NCBI GenBank assembly: GCA_038240335.1
Contig: JBBSDV010000188.1
Span: 1-5,767, forward strand
From: JBBSDV01 sp038240335
GTDB taxonomy: Bacteria; Chloroflexota; Dehalococcoidia; DSTF01; JACRBR01
Reading direction: 5' to 3'
DNA length: 5,767 nucleotides
Part shown: in pieces, positions 1 to 4,723 of the stretch
How the letters are laid out: each line of letters opens with the position of its first letter
How positions within the stretch are numbered: the stretch's first letter is position 1
The notes under the pieces: generated by a model
Told to the model about the DNA's origin: nothing
Database searches by the model: none
What the model saw: only the letters and a program-made list of their open reading frames with translations
Position numbers and translations under genes: made by a program

Positions 1-91
1 AAATCGCCCTCGCAGCGCACCAATCCATCGCGGCTTCGAAAACCAACATCCCGTCACGAACACCGACGATGACAGCCGTGCGCTGATACTT

Positions 92-115
92 GAACCGAAG
101 AACCGAAGAACCGAA
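92..115. repeat. 8-bp tandem microsatellite (GAACCGAA x3)
   Basis: Three perfect head-to-tail copies of GAACCGAA occupy 92-99, 100-107 and 108-115, followed by a degenerate partial copy (GACCGA). The block lies 46 bases before the hpnH start, in the probable leader. It is directly visible in the sequence. Its function is unknown; such arrays can change copy number by replication slippage. Confidence 0.9.
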
Positions 116-126
116 GACCGACCACT

Positions 127-147
127 AATCACGAATCACCAATCACC
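127..147. repeat. 7-bp tandem repeat (AATCAC[G/C] x3)
   Basis: AATCAC occurs at 127-132, 134-139 and 141-146, each followed by one G or C, which gives a strict period of seven. It ends right at the hpnH Shine-Dalgarno sequence. Together with the preceding 8-bp array it makes the leader purine/AC-rich and probably unstructured. Heptameric intergenic repeats of this style are known in several bacterial groups, such as the STRR repeats of cyanobacteria. I infer only the resemblance, not relatedness. Confidence 0.85.
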
Positions 148-152
148 AGGAG
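148..152 (+). promoter_or_regulatory. Ribosome binding site of hpnH
   Basis: AGGAG lies nine bases before the ATG at 162 and supports that start. The encoded N-terminus also looks like the usual HpnH N-terminus. Confidence 0.75.
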
Positions 153-161
153 ACCAGGCAC

Positions 162-1184
162 ATGGGTATTCCAATCAGGCAAGCGGTCGCCGTCAGCGCG
201 TATCTGGCGAAGCAAAAACTCAAGCGCAACAAGCGCTACCCGCTGGTGCTCATGCTCGAGCCGCTGTATCGCTGCAATCTCGCGTGCGTCGGCTGCGGCA
301 AGATCCAGCACCCGGAGCCGGTGCTCGACACGTATCTCTCGCCCGAGGATTGCTGGGTGGCAGCGGAGGAGTGCGGCGCGCCCGTCGTCTCGATCGCCGG
401 CGGCGAGCCGCTCGTGCACCCGAAAATCGATGTCATTGTCCAGGGGCTGATCGACCGCAAGAAGTTCGTGTATCTCTGCACGAATGCGATCCTGCTCGAG
501 AAGTGGCTACCGCGGCTGCCGCGCTCGCCGTATTTGACGATCAGCGTCCACATGGACGGCATGCGCGATCTGCACGACGCGATGGTCGACCGCACGGGCG
601 TCTTCGACAAGGCCGTGTCGGCGATACGCGAGGCGAAGCGCCTCGGCTTCCGCGTCAGCACGAACACGACGGTGTTCGCCGACAGCAAACCGGAGCAGGT
701 CGGCCAGTTGTTCACGTTCCTCGTCGAAGATCTGAAGGTCGACGGCATGATGGTGTCGCCGGGCTATGACTATCCGAAGGCGCCGAACCAGAGCGTCTTC
801 CTCAAGCGGCCGCAGATGATCGAGACCTTCAAGCAGATTCTCACGCAGCCGGCGCGCAAGAACTGGCGCTTCTTCCACACGCCGCTGTTCCTCGACTTCC
901 TGCAGGGCAAGCGGGCGATGCAATGCACCGCCTGGGGCAACCCGACGCGCGGCGTCCTCGGCTGGCAGCGGCCGTGCTATCTGATGAACGAGGGGTATGT
1001 GCCGACCTTCAAGCAGTTGATCGAGGAGACGGAGTGGGACCGCTACGGCTACGGCCGTGACGCGCGTTGCACGAACTGCATGGCGCACTGCGGCTACGAA
1101 GCAACAGCCGTGACGGCGACAATGGCGAGCCCGCTCGAAGGCATCCGCGCCGGCATCGGCACGATGCTGGGTCGCGCGTCATGA
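162..1184 (+). CDS. hpnH: Adenosylhopane synthase HpnH (radical SAM)
   Basis: This 340-residue protein is the radical SAM enzyme that joins the 5'-deoxyadenosyl group of S-adenosylmethionine to diploptene, giving adenosylhopane. This is the first step of side-chain formation for C35 bacteriohopanepolyols, which stiffen membranes. The cluster motif CxxxCxxC is C38, C42 and C45 (CNLACVGC), after the family-typical segment RYPLVLMLEPLYR. The SAM-binding GGEP is at 80-83. C106 (YLCTNA) matches in position the conserved cysteine that, as I recall from published work on HpnH, quenches the radical intermediate. The C-terminal part carries further cysteines C255, C272, C303, C306 and C310, typical of the DUF3463-like tail. 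Length and N-terminus fit the family, and AGGAG stands nine bases upstream. The stop overlaps the hpnG start. The gene looks intact. Identification is firm, although activity is inferred from family. Confidence 0.96.
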   Translation: MGIPIRQAVAVSAYLAKQKLKRNKRYPLVLMLEPLYRCNLACVGCGKIQHPEPVLDTYLSPEDCWVAAEECGAPVVSIAGGEPLVHPKIDVIVQGLIDRKKFVYLCTNAILLEKWLPRLPRSPYLTISVHMDGMRDLHDAMVDRTGVFDKAVSAIREAKRLGFRVSTNTTVFADSKPEQVGQLFTFLVEDLKVDGMMVSPGYDYPKAPNQSVFLKRPQMIETFKQILTQPARKNWRFFHTPLFLDFLQGKRAMQCTAWGNPTRGVLGWQRPCYLMNEGYVPTFKQLIEETEWDRYGYGRDARCTNCMAHCGYEATAVTATMASPLEGIRAGIGTMLGRAS

Positions 1185-1888
1185 ACCGCACACTGATCGT
1201 GGCGCCGTCTCCACGCGAAGCCGCGGCGTTCGGGCGTAAGGCGATCGTCTGCGGCGCTGGCGCGGCGGCCGGGGATATTGTCGCCGCGCGCCTGCGCGAG
1301 GACGCCGGCGCCTATGATCTGGTCGTCATCGCGGGGGTCTGCGGCGGCCTCGATCCATCGCTCGCGCCCGGCGGCCTGATCCTCGGGCGGCGCGTGATCA
1401 GCGCCGAAGCGGGCGCGGAGCTTGTCGTCGACGCGCCGGTATTCGATGCCTTCCGCCGCAGTCTGCGTGCGCGTCACGTGGCCTTCGTGTCATCAGTCGT
1501 GCTGACAGTCGAACGACCGGCTGCATCAGTGCGCGAAAAGACCGAGCTGTGGAACCGTTACGGCGCCGGCGGCGTCGATATGGAGACGTACGGCGTTGCT
1601 GTCGCTGCGGAGACGGCAAGCGTGCCGTGGCTGGCGATCCGCGCCGTCCTCGACCCGGCCGCCGCGTCGCTGCCGCCGTCGCTGCGGGACTGGGACGGCG
1701 ATGCCGGCGACCGCGAGATCGCGCGCAACGCGATCCGTCGTCCGGGCGAGTGGCTTGCGTACGCGCGCCTCGCTCTCGGCCTGCGCACCGCACTCGCAGC
1801 GCTGCGAGCGGTCGCTCCTGCGATCGATGCCTTCACGCCGCCATTGGCGATCGATCTCGCACCGCTGCCCGCGCGCGTGCCGGCGTGA
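1181..1888 (+). CDS. hpnG: Hopanoid phosphorylase/nucleosidase HpnG
   Basis: This 235-residue protein belongs to the purine nucleoside phosphorylase / MTA-SAH nucleosidase superfamily. In hopanoid producers HpnG removes adenine from adenosylhopane to give the ribosyl (or phosphoribosyl) hopane precursor of bacteriohopanetetrol. Visible family marks are the glycine-rich loop VVIAGVCGGLDPSL at 48-61, the nucleoside-binding GVDMETYGVA at 131-140 (D133 and E135, as in the VEME motif of MTA nucleosidases), and AIRAVLD ending in D158, the position of the catalytic aspartate in the RVISD motif. The C-terminal 60 residues are Ala/Leu-rich. I chose ATG 1181 because it overlaps the hpnH stop in an ATGA and gives a normal N-terminus, MNRTLIVAPS. 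The same frame reaches further left, but that part lies inside hpnH. There is no strong Shine-Dalgarno sequence, which suggests translational coupling to hpnH. The operon context raises confidence over a generic nucleosidase. Confidence 0.88.
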   Translation: MNRTLIVAPSPREAAAFGRKAIVCGAGAAAGDIVAARLREDAGAYDLVVIAGVCGGLDPSLAPGGLILGRRVISAEAGAELVVDAPVFDAFRRSLRARHVAFVSSVVLTVERPAASVREKTELWNRYGAGGVDMETYGVAVAAETASVPWLAIRAVLDPAAASLPPSLRDWDGDAGDREIARNAIRRPGEWLAYARLALGLRTALAALRAVAPAIDAFTPPLAIDLAPLPARVPA

Positions 1889-1915
1889 CATCGCATTCGT
1901 TCAGGCCGCGTCAGC

Positions 1916-1942
1916 ATCGCGTCGACGCGCCCGCGCGATTTT
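1916..1942 (+). terminator. Possible intrinsic terminator of hpnHG
   Basis: ATCGCGT (1916-1922) can pair with GCGCGAT (1933-1939), with one G-U pair, around a 10-base loop, and the stem runs into a short T tract (1939-1942). It lies 27 bases after the hpnG stop and points along the + strand. The T tract is short, and a competing self-complementary CGCGTCGACGCG (1918-1929) overlaps it, so this is only plausible. Confidence 0.35.
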
Positions 1943-1978
1943 GGCGAGGTGAGTAAGTCGCGCGGAAGTCGTCGCCAA
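1941..1978. repeat. 7-bp inverted repeat in convergent gap
   Basis: TTGGCGA (1941-1947) and TCGCCAA (1972-1978) are perfect reverse complements, 24 bases apart, in the 103-base gap where hpnG and the peroxidase gene converge. The structure could slow transcription from either side or protect a 3' end. There is no T tract on either strand directly after it, so I do not call it a terminator. Confidence 0.4.
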
Positions 1979-1991
1979 TGCCGCGAGAGAG

Positions 1992-3617
1992 CTACGCGAA
2001 CGACGGCTGGTGGGCGTGCCGCGTGGCCGGATCGACACCCGCGAAACGCAGGAAGTCCGTCATGCGGAAGGTGCCGCTCGACGCACCCGCGGTCGGTTGC
2101 CAGCTCGGACGCGCCACAACATAGGCGTCAGGATCCGTGAACAAAAGGCCGAGCAGCACCTCGGCGACGATCCTCCCTCCGACCGGACCGAGACGCAGCC
2201 CGTGCTCGACGACCTCCGCCTCCTTGAGTGTGTAGTACCACAGCGGCGTGCTCGTCTCGAAACCGACGCCGAATTGCCGGAGCTCGTCGAGATCGCCGGC
2301 GGCAAGCGGCGCCACACCAAGCCTCGACGCGATCGCCTGCCCCGATGGAAGACTCCACGTGAGATGGCGCAGGAGCGTGCGCTCGGGCAGCGCCTGCGGA
2401 CCGCTGTGGCTGGCGATCGCACCCAGGGGCAGGTTGAACAGCGGCGTCGAGAGCTTCGTGTCGATCAATTTGTTCGGCTTGACCTCGCCATCGCCGAAAT
2501 CGAAGAAGGTCTGCCACCCGATGAAGCGGCGGGCAGCGCGCGAGCCGCCGCGCAGGTCACTCGGGTCGGCCTGGCCATCGCCTGCGGGGTCGAAAATCAT
2601 GCCGAAGAACGGCGCCCCGTTGTCGCCCTTGAGATTTGCCCGGTACGACGGGCGCACCATGCTGTGACCAAATCGATAGCACGCGCCCTGGAACTCGACG
2701 GGCATGAACGCCTGCCGGAGTCCAGCGCGATACGCGCGACGGCCGCGACGCAAGATGTCGTCGACCATGGGCTGGCCGACGATCAGCGGCAGAAATTCGT
2801 GCACGATCATCCATTGGTAGTGCCACGTCGTCAGGCGGCGGGCCTCCCGATGGACATGATTGATGCGCGTGTCGCGATCCTCGGCGCGCACCTGATCGAC
2901 CATGCGGTTGTGGAACAGCAGGAACGCGGCCTGGAGGCCGGCGATCACCATGTGCTCGTCGTTCCGCGGATCGCCGATGACCGCGCCGCCACCCTCCGAG
3001 CGAGGAAGATCCTCGAACAACGGCCCGGCGCCGACCAGAAGCTTCGCGCGATCGGCCGGGTCGTAAAGCTGCGCACTGGCGACTGGCCCCGCGCCGTACA
3101 CGGAATCGAGGTCAAGCGAAGGCGTGCGGCTGTTTACCGACGCCGAAGGCTCGGTCGGCACACCGAGCGGCGACGCCGTATCGAACGTGATGTCGTGATC
3201 GACGAACTGACCGAAGAACGTCGTTCCCGCCGTGTGCGTGGGATTGTTCGGATTGTTCGCGCTCAACAGCGGGTCCGTGATCAGGGCGATCGGCCCCGCA
3301 GCGAGATTGTCACGCGCATCGAGGAGGCCGCCAGGCTTGCCCATCTCGACGAGCGCGGCGCGCACAGCGTCGTTCGCCTCGGCGAAGGGCGGCAGCTGTG
3401 GGAAGATGCGGCCGAAGCTCGTCGGACTCGTCACGGCCGTCTCGCTGCGTGCCGCGGGCGGCGCCGCGATCACGCTCCCGACCGGACCGGCAAGGGCGAC
3501 GGCGCTCGCACCGGCGCCGACCCCGATCAGGCCGAGAAATCGGCGGCGATTGAGGCGACTCGCTGCGTCATCGTCGTTCATCGGCTCGTTGGCATCAGCG
3601 GCATCGTTGCGCTCCAT
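1992..3617 (-). CDS. Tat-exported haem peroxidase, animal peroxidase family
   Basis: This 541-residue protein belongs to the animal haem peroxidase superfamily (PF03098 type), which uses H2O2 to oxidise substrates. Its N-terminus has a twin-arginine signal: NRRRFLGL at 23-30, then a hydrophobic Ala/Gly-rich stretch to about residue 52, so export past the cytoplasmic membrane is expected. The distal site is FGQFVDHDIT with H141 and D142. R218 and E221 in GDPRNDEH fit the catalytic Arg and second haem-linking acid of mammalian peroxidases. The proximal site is YRFGHS with R315 and H318. The C-terminal segment GPVGGRIVAEVLLGLL (about 477-492) and a final FRMTDFLRFAGV are typical of bacterial members. 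One deviation is RTLLRH at 413-418, where I would expect Asn next to Arg. The ATG at 3617 is preceded by AGAGGA at short spacing; a TTG just before it and M13 (3581) are less likely starts. Substrate unknown. Confidence 0.92.
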   Translation of the reverse strand: MERNDAADANEPMNDDDAASRLNRRRFLGLIGVGAGASAVALAGPVGSVIAAPPAARSETAVTSPTSFGRIFPQLPPFAEANDAVRAALVEMGKPGGLLDARDNLAAGPIALITDPLLSANNPNNPTHTAGTTFFGQFVDHDITFDTASPLGVPTEPSASVNSRTPSLDLDSVYGAGPVASAQLYDPADRAKLLVGAGPLFEDLPRSEGGGAVIGDPRNDEHMVIAGLQAAFLLFHNRMVDQVRAEDRDTRINHVHREARRLTTWHYQWMIVHEFLPLIVGQPMVDDILRRGRRAYRAGLRQAFMPVEFQGACYRFGHSMVRPSYRANLKGDNGAPFFGMIFDPAGDGQADPSDLRGGSRAARRFIGWQTFFDFGDGEVKPNKLIDTKLSTPLFNLPLGAIASHSGPQALPERTLLRHLTWSLPSGQAIASRLGVAPLAAGDLDELRQFGVGFETSTPLWYYTLKEAEVVEHGLRLGPVGGRIVAEVLLGLLFTDPDAYVVARPSWQPTAGASSGTFRMTDFLRFAGVDPATRHAHQPSFA

Positions 3618-3620
3618 CAA

Positions 3621-3626
3621 TCCTCT
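3621..3626 (-). promoter_or_regulatory. Ribosome binding site of the peroxidase gene
   Basis: On the minus strand AGAGGA is followed by TTG and then ATG at 3617. The spacing suits the ATG better than the TTG, which would sit directly against the site. It is still a little short for an ideal site. Confidence 0.55.
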
Positions 3627-3680
3627 TTCTGCTCATCACCAGTTTTCGGCGTTGCTTGCGCTCGTCGGCGGCCGTCAGTG

Positions 3681-3696
3681 CGCCCCGCAGGGGGCG
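3681..3696 (-). other. GC-rich hairpin in the peroxidase leader
   Basis: CGCCCC (3681-3686) and GGGGCG (3691-3696) form a perfect six-pair all-GC stem with a four-base loop. If transcription starts near 3790, the hairpin falls inside the roughly 170-base peroxidase leader. There is no T tract, so it is not an intrinsic terminator. A role in mRNA stability or translation is possible but unproven. Confidence 0.45.
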
Positions 3697-3796
3697 ACAG
3701 GTCAACCCGTCGGCCGGCGTTTCTGAGGGCGCTGATCGGCTCGCGTCGCCGGTTGAGAGACGCCTATCGAACGACGATCAGATGCACGACGCGGCT

Positions 3797-3826
3797 AGAC
3801 TACTCTCGCCCAATGCGATCTGTCAA
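3797..3826 (-). promoter_or_regulatory. Candidate sigma-70-type promoter for the peroxidase
   Basis: On the minus strand a perfect TTGACA (3826-3821) is followed after 18 bases by TAGTCT (3802-3797), which keeps the first, second and last bases of TATAAT. Transcription would start near 3790 and give a leader of about 170 bases. The perfect -35 and intergenic location support it; the -10 is weak. Confidence 0.45.
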
Positions 3827-3852
3827 TGCGGGAAGCGCCACGCAAGATCGAT

Positions 3853-3866
3853 GCGGAAACTTCCGC
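3853..3866. promoter_or_regulatory. Operator-like inverted repeat GCGGAA-AC-TTCCGC
   Basis: Two perfect 6-bp arms are separated by two bases. The site lies 26 bases upstream of the -35 box proposed for the peroxidase on the minus strand, a position suited to an activator. The loop is too small for an RNA hairpin, so a protein-binding DNA site is the more likely reading. The regulator is unknown. Confidence 0.35.
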
Positions 3867-3969
3867 TACAAGTATCGACGGGCCCAAATAGGAACTGTAG
3901 CGTTGGGGCGGGTGGCCTGCAGCCGGCGTCGGGTACGCGGGCGACGATTATCCTCCATGTCGACGGTCG

Positions 3970-4527
3970 CTACACATCGAGATCCAGCGCCGCGAGATCG
4001 GCCTTCGCCGGGGCGTCGATGTCGACATCCAGCGCGTTCAGCGTGCGCGACACCATGTTGTAGAACGAGGTCACCAGCGTCAGCTCGACAAGCTCCTCCT
4101 CGTTGAGGAAAGCGGCAACGGCCGCGTATGCCGCGTCCGACACGCGAGCATCGGCCGTCAGTTCGCCCGCGTAGCCGAGCACGGCCATCTCGTGTGGCTC
4201 GAAGAGCTGGATCGTCGGCGAAGCGATGCCGCGGATCTGGGCATCGGACAGCCCGGTGCGGCGGCCAAAGGAGATGTGCTGCGAGAACTCGTAGGGAGCA
4301 TGGCACAGATACCCGGCCCGCAGGATCGCCAGCTCGCGCAGTCGGGGGCTCAGCTTGCCCTCTTCGAGAAAGTAGGAGCCGAGCTTCATGAAGCGCCTCA
4401 TCGCCACCGGGCTATGCGACATCGCGCGAAAGATGTTCAGCACGTCGCCGCGCTGCTCCATCCGCTCGAACAGCCAGCGATGATCCTCAGGCAGGTCTTT
4501 CGTCTCATTCAGCCGCACGCGCGCCAT
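3970..4527 (-). CDS. CMD/AhpD-fold protein lacking the CxxC pair
   Basis: This 185-residue protein belongs to the carboxymuconolactone decarboxylase family (PF02627), whose members include gamma-CMD and the alkylhydroperoxidase AhpD. The core is at about 60-100: LSPRLRELAILRAG, then HAPYEFSQHISFGRRTGLS. In AhpD the active site is E-x11-C-x2-C-x3-H. Here E65 and H84 keep that spacing, but the two cysteine positions are A77 and E80, so classical CxxC peroxidase chemistry is not expected. C75 lies nearby but out of register. YEFxxH resembles the decarboxylase-like branch. A second helical part follows (about 110-165), with LVTSFYNMVSRTLNALDV near the end. No signal peptide is visible, so it should be cytoplasmic. 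ATG 4527 is set by an excellent Shine-Dalgarno sequence. The gene lies upstream of the peroxidase on the same strand, 352 bases away. The true reaction is unknown. Confidence 0.85.
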   Translation of the reverse strand: MARVRLNETKDLPEDHRWLFERMEQRGDVLNIFRAMSHSPVAMRRFMKLGSYFLEEGKLSPRLRELAILRAGYLCHAPYEFSQHISFGRRTGLSDAQIRGIASPTIQLFEPHEMAVLGYAGELTADARVSDAAYAAVAAFLNEEELVELTLVTSFYNMVSRTLNALDVDIDAPAKADLAALDLDV

Positions 4528-4529
4528 GC

Positions 4530-4538
4530 ATCACCTCC
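4530..4538 (-). promoter_or_regulatory. Near-perfect Shine-Dalgarno of the CMD gene
   Basis: On the minus strand GGAGGTGAT, a nine-base match to the anti-Shine-Dalgarno end of 16S rRNA, has its GGAGG six bases before the ATG at 4527. It settles the start and predicts strong translation. It is the best ribosome binding site in the window. Confidence 0.85.
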
Positions 4539-4595
4539 GTGGCCGTAGCGTATCGTGCGCGCGTCCGGCGCGGGCGGGGTGCGCTGGCGCAAGAT

Positions 4596-4612
4596 AGGTA
4601 CAGGATGTACCT
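4596..4612. promoter_or_regulatory. Operator-like inverted repeat AGGTAC-N5-GTACCT
   Basis: AGGTAC (4596-4601) and GTACCT (4607-4612) are perfect reverse complements around AGGAT. The site lies between the divergent CMD and lipoprotein genes, ten bases before the candidate -35 of the latter and 69 bases from the CMD start. A dimeric regulator could act on either or both genes. The identity of the regulator cannot be read from the window. Confidence 0.45.
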
Positions 4613-4621
4613 GCACAGCTG

Positions 4622-4651
4622 TTGACAGCAGCGCCTGATCCGTCGTAGAAG
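4622..4651 (+). promoter_or_regulatory. Candidate promoter of the lipoprotein gene
   Basis: A perfect TTGACA (4622-4627) is followed after 18 bases by TAGAAG (4646-4651), a four-of-six match to TATAAT. Transcription would start near 4658, about 65 bases before the ATG. Its layout (perfect -35, 18-base spacer, -10 starting TAG) mirrors the peroxidase promoter candidate. A small inverted repeat, GCTGT-TG-ACAGC (4618-4629), overlaps the -35. Confidence 0.45.
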
Positions 4652-4711
4652 AATCTCGCACCATCCCCGCACTCGCTTGTCGCGCGGGTTGCGAGAGCCA
4701 GCGACGATGAC

Positions 4712-4716
4712 AAGGA
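4712..4716 (+). promoter_or_regulatory. Ribosome binding site of the lipoprotein gene
   Basis: AAGGA lies seven bases before the ATG at 4724. An in-frame TGA at 4718-4720 sits just upstream of that ATG, so the reading frame cannot begin earlier. Confidence 0.7.
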
Positions 4717-4723
4717 TTGACAC

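Larger units (their letters stand above)
1..161 (+). other. hpnH upstream region, no supportable gene
   Basis: I find no recognisable coding sequence here. One forward frame is open from the left edge to a TGA at 84-86 and could be the tail of an upstream gene, but its 27 codons match nothing I know. The right half is low-complexity, with two tandem repeat blocks (described separately) leading into the hpnH ribosome binding site. I found no convincing -35/-10 pair. GATACT at 85-90 resembles a -10 box but has no matching -35, so the hpnH promoter may lie left of the window or be of another type. Confidence 0.5.
3618..3969. other. 352-base intergenic region, peroxidase leader
   Basis: No convincing gene is present: forward and reverse frames crossing it give Arg/Ser-rich peptides without recognisable motifs. 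On the minus strand it holds a promoter candidate (3797-3826), an upstream inverted repeat (3853-3866), a GC hairpin (3681-3696) and the peroxidase ribosome binding site (3621-3626). I see no clear terminator for the CMD gene that ends at 3970. Confidence 0.6.

Noticed and set aside
3..86. Possible tail of an upstream gene ending in TGA at 84-86
   Set aside because: Only 27 codons with no recognisable sequence; other frames are equally open, so it cannot be supported.
507..1088. 193-codon minus-strand frame inside hpnH, and a 161-codon + frame at 284-769
   Set aside because: Both overlap hpnH, have the Arg/Ala-rich make-up of shadow frames, and contain no recognisable domain.
1918..1929. CGCGTCGACGCG as an operator
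   Set aside because: It lies between convergent gene ends with no promoter nearby, and such palindromes are expected by chance in GC-rich DNA.
3656..4063. 135-codon + strand frame crossing the gap before the CMD stop
   Set aside because: No motif, no good ribosome binding site, and its right end overlaps the real CMD gene in antisense.
2010..4106. A 698-codon open frame on the + strand
   Set aside because: It lies opposite the peroxidase and part of the CMD gene, is Arg-rich without any known motif, and is explained by few stop codons opposite GC-rich coding DNA. The peroxidase on the other strand has clear active-site motifs.
4717..4722. TTGACA directly before the lipoprotein start as a -35 box
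   Set aside because: Transcription would start inside the gene; the copy at 4622 is better placed.
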